NCBI GenBank assembly: GCA_903824785.1
Contig: CAIJYD010000061.1
Span: 1-40,440, forward strand
DNA length: 40,440 nt
Direction of reading: 5' to 3'
DNA from: an uncultured Bacteroidota bacterium
Lineage (GTDB): Bacteria; Bacteroidota; Bacteroidia; Bacteroidales; VadinHA17
Shown: positions 6,465-15,516 of the stretch, piece after piece
Layout of the letters: each line of letters opens with the position of its first letter
How positions within the stretch are numbered: the first letter of the stretch is position 1
The notes under the pieces: generated by a model
The model's input: the letters and a program-made list of their open reading frames with translations, nothing else
Told to the model about the DNA's origin: nothing
The model's database searches: none
Made by a program: the position numbers and the translations under genes

Positions 6465-7492
6465 TTATTGGAATGAGTTGTGCGGCAATCAAGCAAAACC
6501 TTTCCGGCTGACATATTTCCAAGATAGGTATCCACTGCCTCCTGCACCTCTGACAATGGAAACATTACATGTATCTTTATCTTGAGGTCGCTGCTCATAA
6601 GTGAACTTACTTCCTTCAGATGCAACATATTCTTTATCAGTCCATTCTCCCTGGCCCGGGTGCCAAGATAAAACCCCGAGATATTCAGATTATTGGATAT
6701 TAAGTTTCGTGGATTAAAAACTACCTGCTTTTCTCCTGTGAGATTTCCGTAGATAATAACCGAACTGCCATATGGAAGCGCATCACACATCATCTCAAGC
6801 TGTCTGCTGCATACTGAATCAAAAAGCAAAGTCGCCTTCAGTTCGTGCGACAAACTCCTCAGATCGTCTATAAAGGAGCTGTCTGAGCTATTTAGTACAT
6901 GCGGCGAACCAAGCTGTCTGAGTGTATCAACCTGCGCCTGATTTCGTACAATATTGATAACGGGAATACTGTTTTTCTTTCCAAGCAGCTCAACCATCCG
7001 GCCTAATGCCCCGGCTGCCGCATTATTGATTATGGCCTTGTGTTTATTCTGCCTCGCAATCTCAAAAAAGGCGAGTGCCGTAAGCGGGTTAACGAGCGAC
7101 ATAGACCCCTGCTCGTCAGAGACCTTACTTCCAAGAGGAAAACATTTTCCTGCCTTTGTAACCATATATTCTGCCCAGCTGCCACTTGTATAATATTCTG
7201 AAGAACAGGCAACCCTCTTACCTTTCCATAAATGTGGCAGGATCCCTTTTCCTGCCTCAACAACTGTTCCACTCCCTTCCAGCCCGGGTATGAAGGAGGT
7301 CAGATCATACTCTGTGTGGGCACTCCTTATCTTCGCAAGATCTGATGGATTAACAGGAGCTGCACTCATCTTAATAAGTACTTCATTCGGCCCCGGCTGA
7401 GGAATCTTCACCTCTTTAACCACAAGCCTTCCCTCCGGCTTCTCAAGAAATACCGCTTTCATTGTCCCTGAGTTCATTAAGTAATCTGACAT
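6458..7492 (-). CDS. Medium-chain reductase, quinone-oxidoreductase-like
   Basis: This 344-residue protein belongs to the zinc-free MDR branch (NADPH:quinone or enoyl reductases). It shows the GroES-like N-terminal domain (KIPQPGPNEVLIKMSAAPVNPSD, near 28-50; PGLEGSGTV near 69-77) and a Rossmann domain with AAAGALGRMVELL around 158-170. Zinc ligands are absent. The usual N-terminus of this family is MKAVF, which is the third Met here (codon at 7462-7460), so the true start may be ten codons inside the longest frame. It is the last gene of a minus-strand series with a GH106-like lipoprotein and another MDR gene upstream. Its stop abuts the glycohydrolase remnant. The substrate is unknown. Confidence 0.8.
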   Translation of the reverse strand: MSDYLMNSGTMKAVFLEKPEGRLVVKEVKIPQPGPNEVLIKMSAAPVNPSDLAKIRSAHTEYDLTSFIPGLEGSGTVVEAGKGILPHLWKGKRVACSSEYYTSGSWAEYMVTKAGKCFPLGSKVSDEQGSMSLVNPLTALAFFEIARQNKHKAIINNAAAGALGRMVELLGKKNSIPVINIVRNQAQVDTLRQLGSPHVLNSSDSSFIDDLRSLSHELKATLLFDSVCSRQLEMMCDALPYGSSVIIYGNLTGEKQVVFNPRNLISNNLNISGFYLGTRARENGLIKNMLHLKEVSSLMSSDLKIKIHVMFPLSEVQEAVDTYLGNMSAGKVLLDCRTTHSNKL

Positions 7493-7592
7493 ATCTGATT
7501 AGAATCCGTTAAATAAAACAGAGGGCAAGGTAATGATTTAACCGGTGATTAAACAAAAGGTAATTTGTCCTGTGAAAGCGAAAAAGTTCAGG

Positions 7593-9557
7593 CTATTTAA
7601 CCAGCCAGGGCGCCTCATACCCCATTGCTCTTTCCTTAACAACAGGACTTTTCGGAATAAAAACTATATCCAGCTTTTCAATCTTTCCATTATCAATTTT
7701 ATAGAGAAGCGACTGGTATGGTTCAAACACAAGTTCTGCTCCGTAGCTTTTACCTTTGTAGTTTAAAGTGATATCCGCTTTTCTGATTACGGTATCCAGA
7801 CTCTGCCCGTATTCAACAGGAAACTTCAGCCGGCCGGATTTGGGATTCGGGAAAAAGACGTACAATGTTTCGCCATCTTTCCGGCACCAGTGCCGCGGCA
7901 CATTACTGCCCATAATGAAAGGGGTAAGATTATCAGGCAATACGGCTGATACATTTTCCGACTTTCTCAAACCGGCAACCAGTTGCGAATAGTCCTGATG
8001 TAACATCGTTCCCGGCTCCTTTGGGTCTTTTTTCAGGATGATCTTAAAGTTCGAGGCAGCAAGCTCTGAAAGTCGTTTCACAACTTTGTATTCAAGATAG
8101 TCTGCATCAACATAAAGTGCTTTATAATCAGCATCTCCAACTTTCAGCACTCCGTTTTCCAAAGTACTTTTCTCAAGGAATAATCCATTTATCCAGGTAG
8201 GGTTATAGCCTTTTAATTCATCGGGGAAATATGTATAACGCATCTCATAATATCCCCATGACCATATAAACTGTTTTTCCCGCGGCATCTTTCCTTTTGT
8301 CCAGGCATCCTCTGTCGGCAGGTAAACAGCAATATCAGACCAGGTGTTTCCTTTCTTCATAGTGGCTGAAACTTCTTCGAGGTATTTGTTAAAGCTGGGG
8401 ATCTCCTCTGCCAGGGAACCACTTGAACCAATATGTGTTGTTGCATAGAAATTCACTGTGTCGTATCCTTTCGGATTATGTGCCTTCCCGTGCCAGATTA
8501 CCTGATTAATACCATTGGCAAACAAGGCATCAGCCACAAGCTTCAGATCGGCGGTCTGCTCCTGACGTATATAATCGCGCGGCCAGCCATAAATACAGGT
8601 AAATGTTTCGGATGATACTGACTTCTTTCCCGATAATAATGCTGACGAAGCCGGGATGGCACAAAACTCAGGTTCAAAAAGCATCGATTCACCTTCGGGA
8701 ATATCAAGCAATGAGTAGCCTGAAATAAGATCGCACGGTGCTCCTGAAACCTGACCTCTTGATAATATCCCTGCAGAGTTAAGCGTTGAGTCGAACTTAT
8801 AATAAAAATCCAGCACCTTCCATGAGATAAGTGTCATATAATCATATAGATGTGGACTATTAACAGGGTTGTATATTGAATCCATATATGGAGAAATATC
8901 ATAACCAAATTTCCTGGTGAAGTCATCCGCAAAACTTTCCGACCAGAGTTTTTCCGTTTCAACTTCCCAGCTATCGATAAAATACGATTGCCCTATTACG
9001 GTCTTAGGCCTTGGAAACGCTTTTATAAGTCTCTGAAAATAGGGCAGGTAATTCCCCGGGGTTAAATGGTCAATAACATAACCGCTTTTCGGATGCTGCC
9101 AGGAACGGGTTATTTCCTGCCTCCAGCTCTTATCTCCGTAGTGCTGAGTAGCCTGATCAAATGTAACATAACTGTCACCAAAAGGCCAGAGGGTACCAAA
9201 TGTAAGATCACAGCCAAGACCAATGGAATCGGCATATCTGATTGTATAATCAACTATACTGCTCCATTCCGGACTAAGCCATTCCTGCCTGGGAGTATAG
9301 GTTGTATCTTTAATGTTGAACCGGTTCAGTGGATAGATCCATGCAATCTCAACACCTCCGAACCCGTTCGCTTTGAGCCAGTCAAGATTAAACTTTACAT
9401 CCTCCTTCTTTATCGTTGAAGCAAACCACCAGTAACGTGTATATGGCTTTGAACTCTTTAAAAACGGAACTTCAGGAGTTTTCCTTGAACAGGAACTGTT
9501 AATCTGAATAGAAAAGAGTAATACCAGAATAACCGGAAGGATTGATGTTTTTCTCAT
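7593..9557 (-). CDS. GH106-like glycoside hydrolase lipoprotein
   Basis: This 654-residue protein carries a lipoprotein signal (lipobox-like NSSC, Cys23). It then shows the start of the GH106 family of alpha-L-rhamnosidases and relatives: RYWWF (41-45), a helix, and LKANGFGGVEIAWIYP (61 onward). Further family-like blocks are EWLSPEWSSIVDYTIRYADSIGLG, TFGTLWPFG and SSETFTCIYGWPRDY. GH106 enzymes are usually about 1,000 residues or more with added beta-domains; this one keeps the TIM-barrel core and a short C-terminal beta region only. It is probably surface- or periplasm-anchored and acts on a deoxy-sugar or rhamnose-like glycan, which is inference. The neighbouring reductases may use the products. 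Confidence 0.7.
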   Translation of the reverse strand: MRKTSILPVILVLLFSIQINSSCSRKTPEVPFLKSSKPYTRYWWFASTIKKEDVKFNLDWLKANGFGGVEIAWIYPLNRFNIKDTTYTPRQEWLSPEWSSIVDYTIRYADSIGLGCDLTFGTLWPFGDSYVTFDQATQHYGDKSWRQEITRSWQHPKSGYVIDHLTPGNYLPYFQRLIKAFPRPKTVIGQSYFIDSWEVETEKLWSESFADDFTRKFGYDISPYMDSIYNPVNSPHLYDYMTLISWKVLDFYYKFDSTLNSAGILSRGQVSGAPCDLISGYSLLDIPEGESMLFEPEFCAIPASSALLSGKKSVSSETFTCIYGWPRDYIRQEQTADLKLVADALFANGINQVIWHGKAHNPKGYDTVNFYATTHIGSSGSLAEEIPSFNKYLEEVSATMKKGNTWSDIAVYLPTEDAWTKGKMPREKQFIWSWGYYEMRYTYFPDELKGYNPTWINGLFLEKSTLENGVLKVGDADYKALYVDADYLEYKVVKRLSELAASNFKIILKKDPKEPGTMLHQDYSQLVAGLRKSENVSAVLPDNLTPFIMGSNVPRHWCRKDGETLYVFFPNPKSGRLKFPVEYGQSLDTVIRKADITLNYKGKSYGAELVFEPYQSLLYKIDNGKIEKLDIVFIPKSPVVKERAMGYEAPWLVK

Positions 9558-9634
9558 AAGACTGAAAAGTGTAAAATCTGGAAATATCTAAATCATGAAG
9601 TCTGATTCCCAGGGTGCAATTTACTTATTCCCGG

Positions 9635-10579
9635 TCAAACAACAACAATGACTTTCCCGCGGGGTTTACCGTTTTCGGTCATATCAAATGCCTCATCCGC
9701 ATGTTCAAGGGGGAATCTGTTTTCAATAACCGGCCTTAGCTTTCTTTCACTGAATAATTTCTCTATCTCTGCATAATCCTCAGGTCGTGAGCGCATATTT
9801 GAGGAGGTGAATTTTTTACCATAAGCAAGCCTGAAAAAGAGTGCTGAAAAAAACGATGTAGGCATTATCAGAGGCGAAGCATAGGTTCCGCCTTTTTTCA
9901 ATAACCTTCGTATATCTGAATGTTCCATTTTACCCCAGGCATCAAATATCATATCAAACTGATTGACTGATTTTGCCAGGTCCTCTTTACGGTATCCGAT
10001 AGTGATATCTGCACCAAGCTTCTTTGCAAGCTCACTGTTTGCTTCACTGCATGTTGCCGTTACAACAGCTCCTACGGCTTTTGCAATCTGTACAGCAAAA
10101 TGGCCCACTCCTCCTGTGGCTCCGTTAATAAGCAGATTACTGCCGGCAGTTACTCCGCATCTTCTCAGACCATTAAGTGCAGTAAGTGCAGCTACAGGAA
10201 GAGAGGCAGCCTCTTCAAAAGAGATCCCCTCAGGAATAAGTCTTGCATTTTTTGAGTTGACACTTACCATGCCGGCTAATGATCCGGGTTTCCCGGAAAA
10301 CGGGGGTACCACACCATAAACCCTGTCGCCTGCTTTAAAACCAATAACTCCTGGCCCTGTTTCCTTTACAATCCCTGAAAAGTCGGAACCTACGATTTTT
10401 GGAAATTTTGAACCAACAAGAAATTTAAGATCACCATTTCGTATTTTGTAATCGACCGGATTTATCGAAACGAATTTTACCTCTACTAATAACTGGTTCG
10501 GTCCGGCAACAGCATCAGGAAGTTCACCATAATTGACAGAGTCTGCTTTTTTGTAGGATGTCTGATAGAATGCTTTCAT
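9635..10579 (-). CDS. NAD(P)-dependent medium-chain reductase, zinc-free
   Basis: This 314-residue MDR protein begins MKAFYQTSYKK. It has a GroES-like domain with VEVKFVSINPVDYKIRNG and PKIVGSDFSGIV, and the nucleotide-binding motif GATGGVGHFAVQIAKAVGA around 148-166. These are hallmarks of the quinone-reductase/YhdH-like branch without zinc. The C-terminus GKPRGKVIVVV is typical. It is about the usual length (310-330) and starts exactly at the family start. It is transcribed ahead of the GH106-like gene (77-base gap) and may form an operon with it. Substrate unknown. Confidence 0.85.
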   Translation of the reverse strand: MKAFYQTSYKKADSVNYGELPDAVAGPNQLLVEVKFVSINPVDYKIRNGDLKFLVGSKFPKIVGSDFSGIVKETGPGVIGFKAGDRVYGVVPPFSGKPGSLAGMVSVNSKNARLIPEGISFEEAASLPVAALTALNGLRRCGVTAGSNLLINGATGGVGHFAVQIAKAVGAVVTATCSEANSELAKKLGADITIGYRKEDLAKSVNQFDMIFDAWGKMEHSDIRRLLKKGGTYASPLIMPTSFFSALFFRLAYGKKFTSSNMRSRPEDYAEIEKLFSERKLRPVIENRFPLEHADEAFDMTENGKPRGKVIVVV

Positions 10580-10653
10580 AATTTTTCAGTTTAATGCAAT
10601 ATACACCATATTTATAAGGATAAACACTGAAACTTGCCGATTGTTTTTGTCAA

Positions 10654-10661
10654 CAAATATA
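10654..10661 (-). promoter_or_regulatory. Possible -7 box upstream of the 9635-10579 reductase gene
   Basis: TATATTTG on the minus strand (10661-10654) matches TAnnTTTG, about 75 bases before the reductase start. No TTG lies 19-21 bases upstream, so this is a half match only. Confidence 0.25.
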
Positions 10662-10774
10662 ATTAATTCATTTTTTCCTTACTGCTTTGATTAATTACAT
10701 TTTGCTATTTTTACACTACCACTACAGACAATGATCAGTAACGAATAAAAGTATTTCAGTAAAAAACAGATCCT

Positions 10775-11881
10775 ATGGAAAATTCCGATTTGACCGCTAA
10801 ACAATCAAACCGTCTGATGTCGATCGATGCCTTAAGAGGTTTCGACATGTTCTGGATCATCGGGGGAAGTGCCATTTTCACCGGACTCGCAAAAGCACTG
10901 GGAGGACCGCTGGTGGCATTGACTCCGCAGTTTGACCATGTACGCTGGGAAGGGTTACATTTCTTTGACCTTATCTGGCCATTGTTTATGTTCATAGTAG
11001 GTGTCTCTATTCCATTATCTATTGAGAAACGAAAGGCAGAAGGTACAAAAAAACGAAGCTTGTACATTCATGCCATTCGCAGGACTATCATACTTTTTGT
11101 GCTTGGAATGGTTGTGCAGGGGGGGCTTCTCAACTGGGATCTCAGTAAACTGCATCCCTGTTACAGTGTGCTGCACGGAATAGCTGCAGGTTACCTGATA
11201 GCAATCATTGTCGCAATAGAACTACGTCCAAAGATGCAGGTTGCTGCAATCGCTATCTTTCTTCTGCTTTACTGGGGAATACTTGAGCTGATACCCGTGC
11301 CTGGGGTGGGTGCCGGTCTTCTGACCCCTGACGATAACCTTGCCACATGGGTTGATCAGATTATACTTGGCCGGTTTCATCATGGAGAAAATACCTGGTT
11401 CCTGAGTTACCTTGGATTTGCCTCATCTGTTTTGCTTGGAGTACTGGCAGGTCATCTCATTATGATGCCATATTCAGAAAAAAAGAGAGTTCTGCTCCTG
11501 GCCGGTTCCGGAGCAATATGTCTTGCTCTGGGGCTTCTCTGGAGCCTGACATTCCCTGTTATCAAATTATTATGGACTAGCTCTTTTGTTCTTATCGGAG
11601 GAGGCTACGGTTTTCTCATGCTGGCACTCTTCTACTGGATCATCGAAGTGAAAGGGTATCGCCGCTGGGCTTTCTTCTTCAGGGTTATCGGGATGAACTC
11701 TATTGTAGTATATGTTGCCATAATGCTCATCAGTTTCGAACAGATTGGAAACATATTTGTAGGCAGTCTGCTTCCCCGTATCGGTGTCTGGGATGAACTG
11801 GTCTCAGCATCAGCTTCAGTTGCAATAATATGGCTTATCCTTTACCACATGTATTGCACCAGAACATTCGTTAAACTGTAA
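10775..11881 (+). CDS. HGSNAT/DUF5009-family membrane acyltransferase
   Basis: This 368-residue protein opens with RLMSIDALRGFDMFWIIGG, the signature of the DUF5009/HGSNAT-like membrane acetyltransferases (relatives of lysosomal heparan-alpha-glucosaminide N-acetyltransferase). It has about ten hydrophobic segments. The block FDHVRWEGLHFFDLIWPLFMFIVGVS follows; its His lies where the family has a conserved, probably catalytic His. These proteins are thought to pass acetyl groups across the membrane to amino sugars or other glycans. It is transcribed opposite to its neighbours and ends 14 bases from the end of the convergent GGT gene. Its place beside glycan-degrading genes suggests a role in acetylating sugars, which is inference. 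Confidence 0.85.
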   Translation: MENSDLTAKQSNRLMSIDALRGFDMFWIIGGSAIFTGLAKALGGPLVALTPQFDHVRWEGLHFFDLIWPLFMFIVGVSIPLSIEKRKAEGTKKRSLYIHAIRRTIILFVLGMVVQGGLLNWDLSKLHPCYSVLHGIAAGYLIAIIVAIELRPKMQVAAIAIFLLLYWGILELIPVPGVGAGLLTPDDNLATWVDQIILGRFHHGENTWFLSYLGFASSVLLGVLAGHLIMMPYSEKKRVLLLAGSGAICLALGLLWSLTFPVIKLLWTSSFVLIGGGYGFLMLALFYWIIEVKGYRRWAFFFRVIGMNSIVVYVAIMLISFEQIGNIFVGSLLPRIGVWDELVSASASVAIIWLILYHMYCTRTFVKL

Positions 11882-11895
11882 TGGTCAGGATAAGA

Positions 11896-13560
11896 TTATT
11901 TATCGAGAGCAGCGCAGCATTTACCTCTGAAAGAATTAGTCTGCTGGCTGGCAGCATAAGATATTCCTGTTTCCTGATCGAGATAAACCATGACAGGATT
12001 AGCTAATGTCTTTTTTAAAATATTTACAATATGGCCTCTACCGTCAAGATTATCAATAACCTGCTGACCGGCAGGATTCAGATCAATTCCTGCTATCTTT
12101 CCCATCCGTACGCCGGGATCGGGAGAAGGATTGAAGGAGTCCTGCATATGATTTGTCAGAAAACGTGGTGAAGAGATTGCCTCTTTTGGCATCATCCCAA
12201 ATTCAGCAAAATCGAGAAATAGCTGCAGAGAAACCTGTTCCTGCATATCCCCGCCTGCAACACTCATTGCCAGAATTGGTTTACCATTCTTAAGCACCAT
12301 GGTGGGTGTAAGTGTAATGCGCGGACGCTTACCCGGTTCAAGGGAATTTGGATGCCCCTTCTGGGTATTGAGACTGCTCAGCCGTGTATTATGTGCCACA
12401 CCCAGACTTTCGCAGATCCCATATTCGGGATTGGCACTTGGCGTAGCAGCAACCACATTACCCCATTTATCTGCCACAACACAGGTAGTTGTTCCTCTCT
12501 CTCCCGGCCAGAACTGCCCCGGTTCGCTGAAAGCTATCATCTTTACCGGATCACCCGGACGAATTTCAGCAGAGGCACTCTTCATATCGATCAGCGGGTA
12601 ACGTATTTTCGTATACTCATCTGAAAGAAGTTGCTTTAACGGTACTTTAACAAATGCAGGATCTCCATAATATTTGTCGCGATCTGCAAAAGCGAGTTTC
12701 ATTGCTTCAGCTGTCACATGGATATAATCGGGAGAGAAAAAGCCCATTGCCTTCAGATCAAAGTTTTCAAGAAGTCTTAACGACTGAAGAAGAACCGGCC
12801 CTTGTGTCCAGGTGTTGCATTTATTAACCGAATAACCTTTGTACTGAATGGAAACCGCCTCCTCTGAATATGTTTTATATGTTTCGAGATCTTTTTTTCT
12901 GAGAAAGGCTCCCGAGCTGATATAATATTTTTCGAGCTCATCAGCAATATCTCCTTTATAGAAACGATCTCTTGCCACGCGTATTTTTTCCTCACGCGTT
13001 CCGGAACTGTTTTGCTCGGTGGAGACAAGTTTTCTCAGAGTTGCAGCAAGATTCTTATACCAGACAAGTTTACCTGTATCAAGTAAAGCAAGCGTAGGGG
13101 CTATTACCTGCGCGAAAGACATTGTGCCTTTCTGTTCAAGTGCTGTTAAGCAGGTACTGACTGCACTTGGTACCGTTGCAGCTTTTATCCCTTTCGACGG
13201 AATGCCATTGGCATAATACCACTTTATTGCTTCCGGATCTTTAGGAGCCACTCCCATTCCGTTGTAAACTATCACCTTCCCTGTACCGGTATCAAACAGC
13301 ATAAACGGAACTTCGCCTCCGATACAAAACATGCCATAATCAGATACTGCAAGATTAAATATCACTGCTACCGCTCCGTCTATAGCATTACCGCCCTGAT
13401 TCAGAATTTCAATACCTGCCTTTGCAGAGGCTGACGGACCCGCTGCAACCACTCCTCCGTTCCCCGAAGCATACCATGTAAGTTTATCGGCGGAATATGT
13501 TGTAAAACATGTAAATAGGTTTATTGCCATTACCAGTATGGTTAAATTGATCTTTTTCAT
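11896..13560 (-). CDS. Gamma-glutamyltransferase-family protein (variant active site)
   Basis: This 554-residue exported protein (signal peptide about 1-24, ending TYS) is of the GGT type. GGTs are Ntn hydrolases that cut themselves at a Thr to remove gamma-glutamyl groups from glutathione and similar compounds. It shows ASAKAGIEILNQGGNAIDGAVAV, GG(E)VPFML, VPSAVSTCLTALEQKG, PDYIHVTAEAMKLAFADRDKYYGDP and SLEPGKRPRITLTPTMVLKNGKP. At the autoprocessing site GTTTCVVADKWGNVVAATPSAN, the two Thr are kept, but the next His of the classical TTH is Thr. The later GSPGG-like loop reads SVAGGDMQEQ. It is therefore a divergent branch; activity as a peptidase or acylase is likely, but the substrate is uncertain. 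It is separated from the upstream DUF4091 gene by 156 bases. Confidence 0.85.
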   Translation of the reverse strand: MKKINLTILVMAINLFTCFTTYSADKLTWYASGNGGVVAAGPSASAKAGIEILNQGGNAIDGAVAVIFNLAVSDYGMFCIGGEVPFMLFDTGTGKVIVYNGMGVAPKDPEAIKWYYANGIPSKGIKAATVPSAVSTCLTALEQKGTMSFAQVIAPTLALLDTGKLVWYKNLAATLRKLVSTEQNSSGTREEKIRVARDRFYKGDIADELEKYYISSGAFLRKKDLETYKTYSEEAVSIQYKGYSVNKCNTWTQGPVLLQSLRLLENFDLKAMGFFSPDYIHVTAEAMKLAFADRDKYYGDPAFVKVPLKQLLSDEYTKIRYPLIDMKSASAEIRPGDPVKMIAFSEPGQFWPGERGTTTCVVADKWGNVVAATPSANPEYGICESLGVAHNTRLSSLNTQKGHPNSLEPGKRPRITLTPTMVLKNGKPILAMSVAGGDMQEQVSLQLFLDFAEFGMMPKEAISSPRFLTNHMQDSFNPSPDPGVRMGKIAGIDLNPAGQQVIDNLDGRGHIVNILKKTLANPVMVYLDQETGISYAASQQTNSFRGKCCAALDK

Positions 13561-13716
13561 TTATTGTATATTAGGTTTCCCTCTGTTTTATATTGATTAA
13601 AGAACGTAACGAAAATACAAAACCATATACCTTTACTATACAGGTTTAGTTAAAGTTACTCCCTGTTTTCTTTATCAGGGGAATGTTGGGTAAGATCTCT
13701 TCAGATTAGTGGTCAG

Positions 13717-15447
13717 CTATTCGGATAGCTGCTCCATCAGAATACGCCTGCTTGTTCTGAATGCTTCTATATTGTTATCGTATTTGTCAAATGCATAAAT
13801 AACCTTATCAATTAACTCCCTTGCCTTCTCCGGATTTTTCTTTTCAAGCATCCTGAAAAGTTCATAATCAATAATTCCGTCCCGCATTGCATCGTACCGA
13901 ATTGAACTGAAAAGTTTTCCATCTTTCGGATAGATGATCCAGCTGTCTCCTCCCGGCAAGATATTACCTCCCTCATACTGAATACTGGTCTGCTCTTTAA
14001 ACGGGTTTCCCTCGTTCCAGTAATTCAGTCCCCAGTGGAGATACCCGGGTATGTTATACTTAAAGTTAACCCAGTGCATGAACCTTGTTTTTAGCATCGG
14101 CAGTTCAATAAAACGGTTTACATATTCTCCCTTGGGATTCAGGCATGTGTAAAACCAGGCCTCTTTTCCGCTATTATTCTGCTTATTATAGAATTCATAG
14201 TCTTTATTCATATAGTCAAGCTGAGGAACCCATATATCGAGTAAATCACCCAGGTTTTTGGTATGACAGGCATCAATCAGACGGAGATCGGGTGCCATTT
14301 TCTTAACGAACTGAGCTATTTCGATATAACTTTTGATATTGTCTTCAATAGGCTCATCAGCAATATGCTGCATATAAAACTTATCCCAGCCTTTCTCCTT
14401 AAGATGGTTATTAAGGGCAACAATAAACTGCTTATAAAATTCCTGTGCTGCAGGATCAGACATTGGCAGATTGTCGAATTTTTTCTGAGGATCACTCCCG
14501 GCAGAGGGAACCATTACCCGGAACTGGGATGTCCAGGTACTTTCGCGACCACCGATATGTCCGCCCTCTATCCTTCCGATAACACCCTCTTTAATAAATA
14601 TATCCACAACTTTATCGAAGTTGGTAAAATTAATATTCCATTTCCCGTCAGAGAGAGTAAATTCAGACAGGGCCAGAGGTGAAATAATGGCGACATTCTG
14701 CTTATAATCGGCCATTTTTTTTGCCAACGTTCTGATATAACCCCAATGCTGCTCTGTATAGGGTTCAAAAGTTTTTCCACCATTCATCCACCGTAGCTGA
14801 GAAGGATTCAAAGAGAACCAGTTGGTAACCCATAAGCTAGTTTTTTCAACAGTTACAGGATAAACCTTTACGGAATAATCTTTGGAAATAGCGAACTTCG
14901 TCTTTCCTGCCAGGCCTGAGATGGTTATTTTCCCTTTATAAACTCCTGGCTGGGCATTTACCGGAACAGGGATCGAAACCCAAATTGGCTGAGTGTTTCC
15001 GAACTCCACATCAATAGATTCCTGCTCTAAAACAGGATCGGGATAGTATCCGGAACCTGAAACAATCCTATCGCGTGAGTAGTCCCAGATTGAACGTCCC
15101 ACTTTAACATATCCTACAAATCCTGTCTTTGCCGGAGGAAGAAGCTGATCTCCGTTAACAGCCTGTGATACATTTGCTTTCAGCCCGGTTATTGAGCTGA
15201 CAGAACGTACTGCGAACTGAAGGGTGGCATGCTCTCCCCTGACCACTTCACTTATTGCTTCCTTAGGTGGAAAGTAAGAAGATTCTACAAGTACCTTCTC
15301 GAGCGGATCAACAAATTCAAATTTCATTATACTCCTGTAATCCGAATTTTCAGTTATCACTTTGCAACTTTGCTGAGAAACAAAAAGAACGATAAGTGAG
15401 AATGAGATCAGGATTGTACCGGCTCCTGTTAATACTGTTTTTTTCAT
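13717..15447 (-). CDS. DUF4091/GH123-like lipoprotein
   Basis: This 576-residue protein has a hydrophobic N-terminus ending QQSC (Cys28), probably a lipoprotein. An N-terminal beta-sandwich (about 40-200) with QPIWVSIPVPVNAQPGVYKGKI precedes a TIM-barrel-like domain. In it, HIADEP (Asp364-Glu365) matches the paired Asp-Glu of GH123 enzymes, which are beta-N-acetylgalactosaminidases using substrate assistance. The C-terminal GYLHWGLNYWN, IIYP and SIRYDAMRDGIIDYELFRML are strong DUF4091 signatures. It probably hydrolyses an N-acetylhexosamine glycan, by family inference. It lies 69 bases downstream of the DUF4832 gene on the same strand, so the two are likely co-transcribed. Confidence 0.8.
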   Translation of the reverse strand: MKKTVLTGAGTILISFSLIVLFVSQQSCKVITENSDYRSIMKFEFVDPLEKVLVESSYFPPKEAISEVVRGEHATLQFAVRSVSSITGLKANVSQAVNGDQLLPPAKTGFVGYVKVGRSIWDYSRDRIVSGSGYYPDPVLEQESIDVEFGNTQPIWVSIPVPVNAQPGVYKGKITISGLAGKTKFAISKDYSVKVYPVTVEKTSLWVTNWFSLNPSQLRWMNGGKTFEPYTEQHWGYIRTLAKKMADYKQNVAIISPLALSEFTLSDGKWNINFTNFDKVVDIFIKEGVIGRIEGGHIGGRESTWTSQFRVMVPSAGSDPQKKFDNLPMSDPAAQEFYKQFIVALNNHLKEKGWDKFYMQHIADEPIEDNIKSYIEIAQFVKKMAPDLRLIDACHTKNLGDLLDIWVPQLDYMNKDYEFYNKQNNSGKEAWFYTCLNPKGEYVNRFIELPMLKTRFMHWVNFKYNIPGYLHWGLNYWNEGNPFKEQTSIQYEGGNILPGGDSWIIYPKDGKLFSSIRYDAMRDGIIDYELFRMLEKKNPEKARELIDKVIYAFDKYDNNIEAFRTSRRILMEQLSE

Positions 15448-15516
15448 CCTAATTGAGTTTTTAATAATGATTTAACACCAGATTATTTGGTCCGAATAAA
15501 TAATAACTCTTAAATA

